NCBI RefSeq assembly: GCF_042682565.1
Contig: NZ_JBHUIC010000004.1
DNA: 64,000 bases
Reading direction: 5' to 3' (one strand)
From: Pistricoccus aurantiacus
Lineage (GTDB): Bacteria > Pseudomonadota > Gammaproteobacteria > Pseudomonadales > Halomonadaceae
Below are positions 34,153 through 43,152 of the stretch, piece by piece. Under the pieces are notes generated by a model. The model searched no databases and was not told the origin of the DNA. It saw nothing but the letters and a program-made list of their open reading frames with translations. Position numbers and translations under genes: made by a program. Position 1 is the stretch's first letter. Each line of letters opens with the position of its first letter.

Positions 34153-36360
34153 TTATTTATAGGAGTAGTTGTAATAGCCGTAATAGCCGTAGCTGGTGGC
34201 CGCCTTACGCTCCATGGCGTTGAGAATGGCTCCTTTGAGCACGACGCCGCTGCTTTCCAGACGCTGCATGGCGGCTTCGATCTCGCGTACCGGGTTGACC
34301 GCGAACCGAGTCACCAGCAGCGAAGTACCAACCTGCTTGCCGATGATAGCCGCATCCGTTACCGCCAAGATGGGCGGCGTGTCGATAATCACCAGATCGT
34401 AACGCTCGGATACCGCATCCAATAGCTGAGTGAGCCGGCGCTGCATCAGCAGTTCCGAAGGGTTGGGAGGCGCGGCGCCCCGAGCAATATAATCGAGCCC
34501 TTCCACCTTGCTCTTGTTGATGGCCGTATCCAGATCGATGCGTCCGGCCAGCAGTTCGGAAAGACCGTTCTCGCTGCTGCCTTGAAGAGCGCTGTGCAGA
34601 TAGCCCTTACGCATGTCGCCGTCGATTACCAGCACTTTCTGCCCGGCCTGGGCGCACACCGCTGCAAGATTGACACTGATAAAGCTCTTGCCTACCGCCG
34701 GCGCGGGCCCGGTGATCATCAGGCGGTTGTCCGCAGTATCCATCATCGCGAAATGCAGGCTGGTACGCAAACCGCGTAATGCTTCCACGGAGAGATCCGT
34801 CGGATTGCGCACTGCCAGCAGATCGTTGATCGCACCTTCCTGCTGGTTACGCCGCCGCTTGATTTGAGTGACAAGCTTGCTCTGCTCCTCGGAGAGCGGC
34901 ACCGTGGCGTAGACCGGTAGTCCAACAGCTTCGAGCTGGGCCGGCGCCTCGACGCCACGATTGAAGATCAGCTTGAACAGAATGATACACACTGACAGCA
35001 AGAGACCGGAGAAAAGGCCTACCGCCAGAATCAATGAGCGGCGCGGGGCAATCATGCCGTCGATCACCGCATCGTCAAGAATACGCACGTTGCCAACAGT
35101 GCCAGCTTTAGCAATACGCAACTCCTGCATACGGTTAAGCAACTGCACATAGATTTCCTGAGTGACTTCTACATCCCGAGTCAACCGCAGTATTTCCTGC
35201 TGGGTTTCCGGCAGGTTGTCTACTCGTGACTCCAGCTGCTCCTTTTCTCTTTGTAGCTGCTCCTTCTTTTCCAGCAGGGTCTGATACTGAGGATGACTAG
35301 GCGTGAAGCGGCGAGCCATCTCGCTTTCCACCAATTCCAGTTCGTTGCGCTTTTTCTCGAGTTCAACCAGCGAGCTCAAGGCGCTTTCCGTTTCGAAGGA
35401 AAGATCGACGCTATCCTGAGTGGCCCGATACCGATTGAGGCGGTTTTCCGCTTCGGAAAGCGATTCGCGAACTTGTGGTACCTGTTCATCGAGAAAAGCC
35501 AGGCTCTTCTCTGCTTCCGCCGCCTGTCTCTCGATATTTTGAGTGAGATACACCTGAGCGACGGCGTTCAAAGAATCCAGCAACTGCTGGCGATCCGTTC
35601 CCGTCAGGGAAAGCTCCAGTACGCCGGTTTCCTTGCCTCGCTGGGTGACGTCGAAACGTCCCTGAAGATCCTTGGTCGCCGCCAGTTCACTACGCTTGAT
35701 AAGAGTGTATTCGGCTCCCGCAGGTGCGGTCAGCCGATTGACATTGAGTTCGATCCATCTATCCTGCCGGCTCTCGTCGCTCTCAAAGGGCTCATCCTGG
35801 CTGCCCTTGCCCAGAGATTCACCTCGAGGCGTCAGAAGCTCATAGCGCCCTTCCCCTAGGGAGCGTAGCGTCAGCGGCACACCGATCCAGTTTTGCGAGG
35901 CCTTGAATCGGCTGATATTGAGATGTTCGTCACTCCAGATGCTCGCCCAGCCCCGCGCAAAGCCAGGACGATCGATACCGTAGCGTACCTGGGCAAGCCC
36001 GACGATCGGCAATGGCGTTGGCTTGATCAGTGTCGTCAAGCCTACCTGCTCCGCCGCCTTTCCGAGAATCATTCTGGTACCAAGTATTTCGATGTGCGCA
36101 TTGGACTCCGGTTTCTGTTCCCCAAGCATCTCGGAGAGATTGGAACCACCAAGCCCGCCACTCTTGGTTTCCACCTGAACCACTGCATCTGACCGGTAGA
36201 CCGGCGTGGCGATCATCGCATAAGCAATACTGATCAGCGTGGTGATAGTCGTGAGGGCGATAATCAATGTCTTGTGGTCCCACAAGGTGCCAAAGATATA
36301 GCCGAAATTCAGCCCATTCTCATCTTGGGGATTTTGTGAAGCAGGTGGGATTTGAGGCAT
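34153..36360 (-). CDS. wzc: polysaccharide co-polymerase and tyrosine autokinase
   Basis: About 735 residues. An N-terminal Wzz domain with a membrane segment (TLWDHKTLIIALTTITTLI), a long coiled-coil periplasmic region (residues about 270-400, rich in Glu/Leu/Arg), and a second membrane segment (SLILAVGLFSGLLLSVCII) precede the BY-kinase domain. That domain has Walker A GPAPAVGKSF, Walker A' VLVIDGDMRKG and Walker B LVIIDTPP. The C-terminus is a tyrosine cluster, YGYYGYYNYSYK, the usual autophosphorylation site. Wzc controls chain length and export of group 1-type capsules. The ATG at 36360 has AGG upstream. No wza or wzb was seen in the window. Confidence 0.92.
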   Translation of the reverse strand: MPQIPPASQNPQDENGLNFGYIFGTLWDHKTLIIALTTITTLISIAYAMIATPVYRSDAVVQVETKSGGLGGSNLSEMLGEQKPESNAHIEILGTRMILGKAAEQVGLTTLIKPTPLPIVGLAQVRYGIDRPGFARGWASIWSDEHLNISRFKASQNWIGVPLTLRSLGEGRYELLTPRGESLGKGSQDEPFESDESRQDRWIELNVNRLTAPAGAEYTLIKRSELAATKDLQGRFDVTQRGKETGVLELSLTGTDRQQLLDSLNAVAQVYLTQNIERQAAEAEKSLAFLDEQVPQVRESLSEAENRLNRYRATQDSVDLSFETESALSSLVELEKKRNELELVESEMARRFTPSHPQYQTLLEKKEQLQREKEQLESRVDNLPETQQEILRLTRDVEVTQEIYVQLLNRMQELRIAKAGTVGNVRILDDAVIDGMIAPRRSLILAVGLFSGLLLSVCIILFKLIFNRGVEAPAQLEAVGLPVYATVPLSEEQSKLVTQIKRRRNQQEGAINDLLAVRNPTDLSVEALRGLRTSLHFAMMDTADNRLMITGPAPAVGKSFISVNLAAVCAQAGQKVLVIDGDMRKGYLHSALQGSSENGLSELLAGRIDLDTAINKSKVEGLDYIARGAAPPNPSELLMQRRLTQLLDAVSERYDLVIIDTPPILAVTDAAIIGKQVGTSLLVTRFAVNPVREIEAAMQRLESSGVVLKGAILNAMERKAATSYGYYGYYNYSYK

Positions 36361-36390
36361 GCAGCAACCTGAATAGAATAACGGCACCAA

Positions 36391-37383
36391 ACCAAATCAT
36401 GGTACCAGATGGTGATAAGTAGAAAATGATTCAATCAACGGCTCGATCTCGGCGCAACCTCGATAATTAGCCGTGCGGACACGCTACCGCCCCAAGAGAT
36501 GACCTCTCATCCTTGTGCTTGGCCCTGACTGTCACGCTCGGTCGCCACTAAAATCCGTGACACCGTATGCAAGTTGAGATACTGAACCATCAAGCCAGTT
36601 AGGTTCAGTAACTTAGCGTATTTATATTAGCCTAGCATTACAAAAATGCCGCGCATCGGTAACATCAAGCCGACACAGAGCATCATATAGTAAATTAATG
36701 TGAACGAAAGATGGCTAACGGAGGTCATTCTACCTAGGCTGACTTATTTTGACCAGATGGATGGTTTATTTAATCAAGGAGAAAAGCGACTTAACCTGAA
36801 ACCAGCGCATCCCAATAAAATGCTTTGCGACAAGCATGGGTATAAAAATCTGGAGGTTAACATCAACCCACTGTTTTCTTAAAAAAATTTTCGTAGTTGA
36901 CAAGGAAACCCGCAGAGCTTTATGAGAAAAAACATTAATATTATTTTAAATAAACAATAATATAATATTATTTTAGTATTAAAAATACACTATTAATATG
37001 TATAAAAAAATACTTCTTAAAATGATAATAGCTTTGTTTTTTTAAACTTGAAGATGAAGTAAAATCAACTTGTAAAAAAATGTTCTTATTCTTAATTTAG
37101 ACACAGAAATTACACTTTGCTTCTTTCTGAAAAAATAACATTGAAAATCGCTATATCGGGTATTTTCCTTTAATGCCAACATGTTCACCGGCATGACTGA
37201 CGTACCAGGGATGATATTTCCGTCAGCTAGATCAATAAAACAGCGACTCTCTTGTTCCTATACTAATAATTGGCACAACCGGACAGTATATTCGGCGCAT
37301 TGTCGCCTATCGGTGCGGTGGAATGATGAAAAGTCGATGACGGGGCTCTTTTACGTATTATCAAATGGACCAAGGCAAGAAAG
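36391..37383. other. 1-kb divergent regulatory region between wzc and capD-like gene
   Basis: The gap separates divergent genes and contains the ops element (36480-36491). Bases 36890-37140 are extremely AT-rich. No gene is supported: a 60-codon frame at 36700 has no known resemblance, and the plus strand has the start of the capD-like gene at 37384 preceded by AAGGCAAGAAAG. Promoters for both directions should lie here. Confidence 0.5.
36480..36491 (-). promoter_or_regulatory. ops (operon polarity suppressor) element, JUMPStart core
   Basis: On the minus strand bases 36491-36480 read GGCGGTAGCGTG, identical to the canonical 12-base ops element that recruits RfaH to paused RNA polymerase. 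It lies 120 bases before the wzc start codon, in the untranslated leader and in the correct orientation for the long minus-strand operon. An rfaH homologue is encoded at 59302-59844. It implies that transcription of the operon is protected from Rho-dependent polarity. Confidence 0.85.
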
Positions 37384-39504
37384 ATGATCCCTACACTCGA
37401 AACGATATTCCGGCTGCCGCGTTACCGTAAACGTCTTATCCTTCTCACTCTGGATGCCGTCCTGCTGTGCTTGAGCATACTGGCCGCCTGGACGCTGCGC
37501 CTCGAGAGCCTCGAACCGCTGAGCCAGGCCTCTACCTGGTGGCTACTGGCTATTACCGTGCCGCCGAGTCTGGTGCTGTTCAGCGCACTGGGGCTGTATC
37601 GTGCGGTATTGCGCTACATGAGCTACCGTACGATTCAGCAGATATGTCTGGGTGTCGTGGGTTCCATGACGATACTGGCGTTTGGCGGCCTGCTGCTGCA
37701 GGCCCCTCTGCCTCGCTCGGTTCCATTCATTTATTTGATGCTGGCCATTCTGAGCCTTGGCGGCGGTCGAATTTTCCTGCGCGGTATTTACCAGAACAGC
37801 CGCAACAGCAAGAAGATTCGTGTCGCAGTCTACGGTGCTGGCTCCGCGGGCTCCCAGCTGGTGCGAGCCATGCGCCAGGACGCCACCTATCTGCCGGTGG
37901 CTTTCATCGATGATTGGCGGGGCATGCACACTACCTTCGTGGAAGGTATCAAGGTATACCCTCCCACCAAGCTTCCCGAGCTGATCGAAAAACGCGGGGT
38001 TGCGCACATCCTGCTTGCCATTCCCAGCACTTCGATGACGCGACGCCGGGAAATTCTCGAATCCCTGCAGGAAATCGCCATTCCGGTCAGAACCGTGCCA
38101 GTGATGGCGGACGTGATTTCCGGCAGGGCAAAAATCAACGAAGTTCGTGATGTCGCGGTGGAAGATTTACTGGGCCGCGATCCGGTTCCTCCACGTCAGG
38201 ATCTGCTTGCCGCCAACATTGAAGATAAAGTGGTCATGGTGACCGGGGCCGGCGGATCGATCGGCGGCGAGCTGTGCCGCCAGATTCAGCAGCTGAGGCC
38301 GCGCCGGCTACTGCTGCTCGATTCTTCCGAATACGCGCTCTATCAGATAGAAAAAGAACTCGAAGCGGTCAACGCCAACAGTCCCAGGCCGGTCGAGATC
38401 ATGGCGTTTCTTGGCTCGGTGCAGAATCAGCGGCGCCTGTCCTCGCTACTCGACACCTTCCGCGTACAGACCATCTATCACGCCGCCGCTTACAAGCATG
38501 TGCCGATGGTGGAGCACAACGCGGCGGAAGGCATCCGCAACAACGTCTTTGGCACCCTGCGCCTGGCCCAGGCGGCGATCGCAGCGGGAGTGGGGACCTT
38601 TGTGCTGATATCCACGGACAAGGCGGTACGCCCTACCAACATCATGGGCGCCAGCAAGCGGCTGGCGGAGCAGATATGCCAGGCGCTGGCCAATCACCAG
38701 TCCGGAACACGTTTCTGCATGGTGCGCTTCGGTAACGTTCTTGGCTCGTCCGGGTCCGTGGTCCCGCTCTTTCGCAGGCAGATCGACGCGGGCGGGCCGA
38801 TCACGGTGACGGACCCGCGGATCACCCGTTACTTCATGACCATTCCCGAAGCGGCTCAGCTGGTCATTCAAGCCGGCGCCATGGGACGTGGCGGTGATGT
38901 TTTCGTACTGGACATGGGCGAGTCGGTGCAGATCGCCGATCTGGCGAGCAAGATGGTACGGCTTTCCGGCTTGCAGGTGAAAACACCGGAGAACCCGGAT
39001 GGAGATATCGAAATCGTCTATACCGGACTGCGACCGGGAGAAAAGCTCTACGAGGAACTGTTGATCGCCGATCGCGATGTGGTGGAAACCGAACATCCTC
39101 GTATTCGCAGTGCCAACGAGGCGTATTGGGAATGGTCGCGCCTGAAAGGCTATTTGCAGCGTCTGGACGCGGCGACTTCCAATGCGACTGCGGTCGATCT
39201 GGAAACACTGCGCGATCTGCTGAAAGAACCGGAAACCGGCTATCAGCCAAAGTGCCAGATTACCGATCTTGAATGGGAGGAGCGCCGCAGCCGGGCCAAG
39301 TTGCTTCCTTACCCCACGACCTCGGGATTGGACTCTGTGGATCAGTCGCTGGATGAGCGTGAGCCTTCACTGTCGGTACGTAACGGCAGCGAACCCGCCA
39401 GTATCTATGCATTAATCGATTCGAAAAATAGTACCTCTTATGGTGGATCGACCGCTTTGCGTTACGAGCGATCCATCAAGTCGGCTCGCATCAGGCGCGC
39501 TTGA
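37384..39504 (+). CDS. CapD/WbpM-type membrane-bound nucleoside-diphosphate-sugar 4,6-dehydratase
   Basis: A 706-residue protein. About four membrane segments lie in the first 120 residues (starting LILLTLDAVLLCLSILAAW). A CoA-binding-like Rossmann domain follows (VAVYGAGSAGSQLVRAM), then the catalytic SDR domain VVMVTGAGGSIGGELCRQI near residue 281, AAYKHVPMVEHNA and LISTDKAVRPTNIMGASKRLAEQ. This is the CapD/WbpM/PglF family, which makes UDP-4-keto-6-deoxy-GlcNAc for QuiNAc, FucNAc or bacillosamine. It runs opposite to the rest of the operon. A C-terminal extension of about 100 residues with a Ser/Glu-rich tail is less conserved. The 4-keto product could feed an aminotransferase or reductase outside the window. 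Confidence 0.9.
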   Translation: MIPTLETIFRLPRYRKRLILLTLDAVLLCLSILAAWTLRLESLEPLSQASTWWLLAITVPPSLVLFSALGLYRAVLRYMSYRTIQQICLGVVGSMTILAFGGLLLQAPLPRSVPFIYLMLAILSLGGGRIFLRGIYQNSRNSKKIRVAVYGAGSAGSQLVRAMRQDATYLPVAFIDDWRGMHTTFVEGIKVYPPTKLPELIEKRGVAHILLAIPSTSMTRRREILESLQEIAIPVRTVPVMADVISGRAKINEVRDVAVEDLLGRDPVPPRQDLLAANIEDKVVMVTGAGGSIGGELCRQIQQLRPRRLLLLDSSEYALYQIEKELEAVNANSPRPVEIMAFLGSVQNQRRLSSLLDTFRVQTIYHAAAYKHVPMVEHNAAEGIRNNVFGTLRLAQAAIAAGVGTFVLISTDKAVRPTNIMGASKRLAEQICQALANHQSGTRFCMVRFGNVLGSSGSVVPLFRRQIDAGGPITVTDPRITRYFMTIPEAAQLVIQAGAMGRGGDVFVLDMGESVQIADLASKMVRLSGLQVKTPENPDGDIEIVYTGLRPGEKLYEELLIADRDVVETEHPRIRSANEAYWEWSRLKGYLQRLDAATSNATAVDLETLRDLLKEPETGYQPKCQITDLEWEERRSRAKLLPYPTTSGLDSVDQSLDEREPSLSVRNGSEPASIYALIDSKNSTSYGGSTALRYERSIKSARIRRA

Positions 39505-39530
39505 GTGGTGCTTTGGCGTTGTCCGACGGT

Positions 39531-40418
39531 TCAAGCATTGTAGACGATGGCGCCCATCTCGCTCACATCGTATCCCCCCATGGCGTGAGCCCTTGCTTGA
39601 CAGCGCTTGCCTTGAGCGAAAGCCAGCAGGCGCTGGATCGGCGGTTCGAAATAGCTTCTGCGCCGTAATGCCAGGTCGAAGCGTTCAGTGTGCAACGGTA
39701 GAAAGTGCAGGCCATGACGACGCGCCGCGGCTTCGACCCCCAAACCGACATCCGCCTCGTCCTGGCTGATGGCAAGCGCAAGATCGTCTTCTCCCAGCGC
39801 CGGATGCGAGATCGGATTCAGCTGCCGATAGTCGATGACTTCACGTCGCAGCAGATAGTGCAGCAGGCGCTCCGCCCCGGCTTCCGGCTGTCGGCAAACG
39901 ATTCTCGGGCGCTCACGTACAAGATCGCCCAGCGCGGTTATTCCTAGCGGATTCCCTTGGGCCAGCAGCAAGCCTTGCCGACGCTTTGCCCAGTGAATCA
40001 GCACCAGGTCGCGTACCCCGCCAAGCCCTAGATCCTGGGGCTGATTATAGGAACCTCGCTCGAAATCGATCATGTGCAGACCCGCCAGCATGGCCTCGTC
40101 CGTGAGCAGCCGGCGTACGCCGTCGCCGCTTCCATGGCACAGCAACGCCAGGTTCGAGCCGCTTTCTCGTACTGCCCATTCCAGAAGCGGGTCCTGACTG
40201 CCCGCCAGCACGCAGGGAAGCCGCTTGTCCGGCGGCTGATCGCCTTCCAGATGATTCATCAACCACAGATCGATACTTTGGCGAGGAAACAGCAGCTTGC
40301 CAGTCACTTTGGTGCAGGGAATCTGCCCTTGCTTGACCAGGTCGTAGACCTTGCGCTCTTTCAATCGCAGGTAGTCGGCCACTTCGGCAGTGGTCAGGTA
40401 AGCGTATGAAGACGTCAT
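39531..40418 (-). CDS. excisionase-type HTH + substrate-binding-domain regulator (tungstate/molybdate type)
   Basis: About 295 residues. An N-terminal helix-turn-helix (TTAEVADYLRLKERKVYDLVKQG, residues about 10-32) of the excisionase/MerR-like HTH_17 class is followed by a PBP-like domain (SGDGVRRLLTDEAMLAGLH, RPRIVCRQPEAGAERLLHYLL, ISQDEADVGLGVEAAAR) of the COG1910 type, which is related to periplasmic molybdate/tungstate-binding proteins. It is divergent from tupB, so it probably regulates the transporter in response to oxyanion. The start at 40418 has AGGA 9-12 bases upstream; an ATG at 40475 would add 19 residues. Confidence 0.72.
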   Translation of the reverse strand: MTSSYAYLTTAEVADYLRLKERKVYDLVKQGQIPCTKVTGKLLFPRQSIDLWLMNHLEGDQPPDKRLPCVLAGSQDPLLEWAVRESGSNLALLCHGSGDGVRRLLTDEAMLAGLHMIDFERGSYNQPQDLGLGGVRDLVLIHWAKRRQGLLLAQGNPLGITALGDLVRERPRIVCRQPEAGAERLLHYLLRREVIDYRQLNPISHPALGEDDLALAISQDEADVGLGVEAAARRHGLHFLPLHTERFDLALRRRSYFEPPIQRLLAFAQGKRCQARAHAMGGYDVSEMGAIVYNA

Positions 40419-40578
40419 GACAGTCATTCCTGATTTTTGTCCTGCTTGAGCCGATGTTCTGCTTTTTTTATGCATCAGGTTGCATATTTTTCACAACCGG
40501 CTGCAAACGCACAGAATAACGCACATCATGCAACAAGTAGCTATACAGCAATCATGCCGTTGGCTCACGGGAGAACGC

Positions 40579-41283
40579 ATGGCCGCCGCGGACAGCGCCT
40601 TACATACCGCCCTGGAACTGGTGTTGGGGCTTGATCCAACCCTGATGGGCATCGTGCTGCTTTCGGTCAAGGTTTCCTTGACGGCGGTGCTGTTGGCCTG
40701 CGTGGTCGGTTTACCTCTGGGGGCAGCGCTGGCGTTATGGCAATTTCCGGGGCGCGGCGCGCTGGTGGTGGCACTCAACGCCTTGATGGGTCTGCCGCCG
40801 GTGGTGGCGGGCCTGGCGGTTTATCTATTGCTCTCTCGCGCGGGACCGCTAGGAGAATTCGGTCTGCTATTCACTCCCGGCGCCATGGTGGTGGCGCAGT
40901 TCGTGCTGGTGATGCCCATCGTCGCCGCCCTGACCCGGCAGCAGATCGAGGAACTATGGGGCGAATACGGCGAGCAGCTGCGTTCTTTCGGCGTATCGCG
41001 GGGGCGGGCGATTCCCACGCTCTTGTGGGACGCGCGTTTCGGCCTGGTCACGGTAGTACTGGCGGGATTCGGCCGCGCCAGCGCCGAGGTGGGAGCGGTG
41101 ATGATTGTCGGTGGCAATATTGACGGTGTTACCCGAGTGATGACCACCGCCATCACGCTGGAAACCAGCAAAGGCAATCTGGCAATGGCCATGGGCCTTG
41201 GTATGGTGCTGCTGACCTTGGTGGCGCTGGTCAATGCCACCGCCTACATGATTGGTGAAAACGCCCGCAGGCGCCTGGCGTGA
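40579..41283 (+). CDS. tupB: tungstate ABC transporter permease
   Basis: About 234 residues with five to six membrane segments (LMGIVLLSVKVSLTAVLLACVVG at the start). The EAA loop lies near IEELWGEYGEQLRSFGVSRGRAIPTLLWDARFGL, and GFGRASAEVGAVMIVGGN is typical of the TupB/WtpB/CysTW group. It forms the channel of the importer with TupC and TupA. The ATG at 40579 is preferred; the upstream stretch to 40480 is the intergenic region shared with the divergent regulator. It overlaps tupC by 4 bases. Confidence 0.88.
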   Translation: MAAADSALHTALELVLGLDPTLMGIVLLSVKVSLTAVLLACVVGLPLGAALALWQFPGRGALVVALNALMGLPPVVAGLAVYLLLSRAGPLGEFGLLFTPGAMVVAQFVLVMPIVAALTRQQIEELWGEYGEQLRSFGVSRGRAIPTLLWDARFGLVTVVLAGFGRASAEVGAVMIVGGNIDGVTRVMTTAITLETSKGNLAMAMGLGMVLLTLVALVNATAYMIGENARRRLA

Positions 41284-42032
41284 GCAACCTGAATATCGAG
41301 CTTGACGAATACACGCTGAGCCTGGATCGAGTCTGCTACGAACATAATGGCCAACGCTTGCTGGGTCCGATCTCTCTGGAAATCTCGACCCCGGGCAAGA
41401 CGTTGATCATGGGGCCTAACGGCTCGGGCAAGAGCCTGCTGATGCGGCTCTGCCACGGCCTGCTGGCGCCCAGCAAGGGCGTGGTGCAATGGCGACATCA
41501 AGGCAAGCCTCGTCAGGCCGGGCCGCATCAGGCCGGACCTCGCCAGGCCATGGTGTTTCAGCGTTCGGTGCTGCTGCGCCGCTCCGCGCTGGCCAACCTT
41601 ACCTACGCCCTTGCCATTCAGAAGGTGCCGCGCCGATACCGCAAGGCGTTGGCGCGAGAAGCCCTCGAGCGTTTTGGACTGGCGTCTCTGGCCCAGCGTT
41701 CGGCGCGGGTGCTTTCCGGGGGCGAACAGCAGCGTCTCGCCTTGGCGCGGGCCTGGCTGATCCGACCCGAGGTGCTGTTTCTCGACGAACCCACTTCAGC
41801 GCTTGACCCGGCGGCGATCAAGGCGGTGGAAGATGCGGTGGAGGAATTTCATCGCAACGGCTGCCGCATCCTGATGAGCACTCACGACCTCAATCAGGCG
41901 CGCCGCCTGGCGGACGAGGTGGTGTTCCTGTGTAACGGCCAGCTGATCGAGCATTGCGCCGCGGAGCGATTTTTCAGCAACCCACGTAGCACGAAGGCAA
42001 CCGCCTTCATCAAGGGCGAACTGGTGTGGTAA
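41280..42032 (+). CDS. tupC: tungstate ABC transporter ATP-binding protein
   Basis: A 250-residue ABC ATPase starting with GTG at 41280. Walker A is MGPNGSGKSLLMRL, the signature VLSGGEQQRLALARAWL, Walker B VLFLDEPTSALDP, and the H-loop STHDLNQARRLADEVVFL. A short Gln/Ala/His-rich insert (QAGPHQAGPRQ) lies near residue 80. It energises import through TupB. Overlaps the tupB stop by 4 bases. Confidence 0.88.
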   Translation: MSNLNIELDEYTLSLDRVCYEHNGQRLLGPISLEISTPGKTLIMGPNGSGKSLLMRLCHGLLAPSKGVVQWRHQGKPRQAGPHQAGPRQAMVFQRSVLLRRSALANLTYALAIQKVPRRYRKALAREALERFGLASLAQRSARVLSGGEQQRLALARAWLIRPEVLFLDEPTSALDPAAIKAVEDAVEEFHRNGCRILMSTHDLNQARRLADEVVFLCNGQLIEHCAAERFFSNPRSTKATAFIKGELVW

Positions 42033-42072
42033 TTCGTCCTGAAAAACCAAGCCGATAACCAGGAGTCAATGT

Positions 42073-42951
42073 ATGCAAGGTTCTACTCGTTCTTTTAGCC
42101 TTTCGAGGAAGGTCGCCGGTGTAAGCGCCGCGCTGCTATGTGGCGTCGGTTTGTCCTGGGGCGCCGTGGCTCAGGAGGACAATGCTCAGCAAGACAATGC
42201 TCAGGAGAAAGACGGCCAGTTCATCACCCTGGCGTCGACGACTTCCACGGAACATTCCGGACTGTTCGACTCGATCATACCCAAGTTTCACGATGCCACG
42301 GATATCGATGTGCACGTGGTCGCGGTGGGCACCGGCCAGGCCTTCGAGATCGCCCGTCGCGGCGATGCGGATAGTCTGCTGGTGCACGATACTGCCGGTG
42401 AGAAGAAATTCGTCGACAACGGCTACGCCACCCAGCGTGACGACGTGATGTATAACGACTTCGTGCTGGTCGGTCCGAAGGACGACCCGGCCAACGTCAG
42501 CGAAGCGGATAGCGCCGTGGATGCTTTTTCGCGCATCGCTGAAGCCGAAGCGCCCTTTGCTTCCCGCGGGGACGACAGCGGCACCAACCGGGCGGAGCTG
42601 CGACTTTGGGAAGACGCCGGGGTCGAAGCCGAGGGCGAGTGGTATCGAGAGCTGGGCAGCGGCATGGGCCCGACCTTGAATACCGCCGCCGGCATGGACG
42701 CCTATGTCATGTCCGATCGCGCCACCTGGGTATCCTTCAAGAACCCGCAGAATCTGGAAATTCTCTTCGAGGGAGACGACGTCCTGTTCAACCAGTATGG
42801 CAGCCTGCTGCTGAGCGAGGAGAAATTTCCTCATCTCAAGCACGACCTGGCCAAGCAGTGGCACCAGTGGCTGCTTTCCGAAGAAGGCCAGCAGGCGATC
42901 GCCGATTACGAACTGAACGGACAGCAGCTGTTTTTCCCCAACGCCAAGTGA
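42073..42951 (+). CDS. tupA: tungstate-binding periplasmic protein
   Basis: A 292-residue substrate-binding protein. Residues 1-33 form a Sec signal peptide with an AVA cleavage site, then comes a short acidic Gln/Asn/Asp-rich spacer (QEDNAQQDNAQEKDG) of unclear purpose. The TupA signature TLASTTSTEHSGLFDSI is at about residues 52-68, and SRGDDSGTNRAELRLW and GMGPTLNTAAGMDAYVMSDRATW contribute to the oxyanion site. High-affinity tungstate capture in the periplasm for tungsten- or molybdenum-dependent enzymes is expected. Good ribosome site AGGAG at 42061. Confidence 0.9.
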   Translation: MQGSTRSFSLSRKVAGVSAALLCGVGLSWGAVAQEDNAQQDNAQEKDGQFITLASTTSTEHSGLFDSIIPKFHDATDIDVHVVAVGTGQAFEIARRGDADSLLVHDTAGEKKFVDNGYATQRDDVMYNDFVLVGPKDDPANVSEADSAVDAFSRIAEAEAPFASRGDDSGTNRAELRLWEDAGVEAEGEWYRELGSGMGPTLNTAAGMDAYVMSDRATWVSFKNPQNLEILFEGDDVLFNQYGSLLLSEEKFPHLKHDLAKQWHQWLLSEEGQQAIADYELNGQQLFFPNAK

Positions 42952-42976
42952 TTTCTCTGCGGTAACTCACCACTCG

Positions 42977-42997
42977 CGCCGAGGCAAGACCTCGGCG
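42977..42997 (+). terminator. hairpin downstream of tupA
   Basis: CGCCGAGG (42977-42984) and CCTCGGCG (42990-42997) form an 8-bp GC-rich stem with a 5-base loop, 26 bases after the tupA stop. There is no clean T-run behind it, so it may be a weak terminator or an mRNA-stabilising hairpin ending the tup operon. Confidence 0.45.
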
Positions 42998-43063
42998 TCA
43001 CCTACCGTCTTACCCCTGTTATCGTGACAATTTACGACTTTCGTTTAGAGGCTATACTTTCAC

Positions 43064-43079
43064 TTTACGTAAACGTCAA
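43064..43079 (+). promoter_or_regulatory. MerR-type palindrome, putative LiuR operator
   Basis: TTTACGTAAACGTCAA reads as two inverted half-sites (TTTACGT and ACGTCAA, one mismatch) and lies about 75 bases upstream of liuA, next to a TATACT hexamer at 43053-43058. Leucine-degradation operons in gammaproteobacteria are generally controlled by the MerR-family regulator LiuR, which uses palindromes of this size between promoter elements. The regulator gene is not in the window. Assignment is by position and general resemblance. Confidence 0.5.
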
Positions 43080-43152
43080 CCTGTTTTAGCCTGACGCCAT
43101 CGTCATATCGTCTATCCTTGAAACAGCACTCGACGACGCTTGGAGCCAAATC

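Noticed and set aside
36700..36882. 60-codon open frame between wzc and capD-like gene
   Set aside because: No resemblance to a known family, no clear ribosome site, and located in a regulatory region rich in stops; likely chance.
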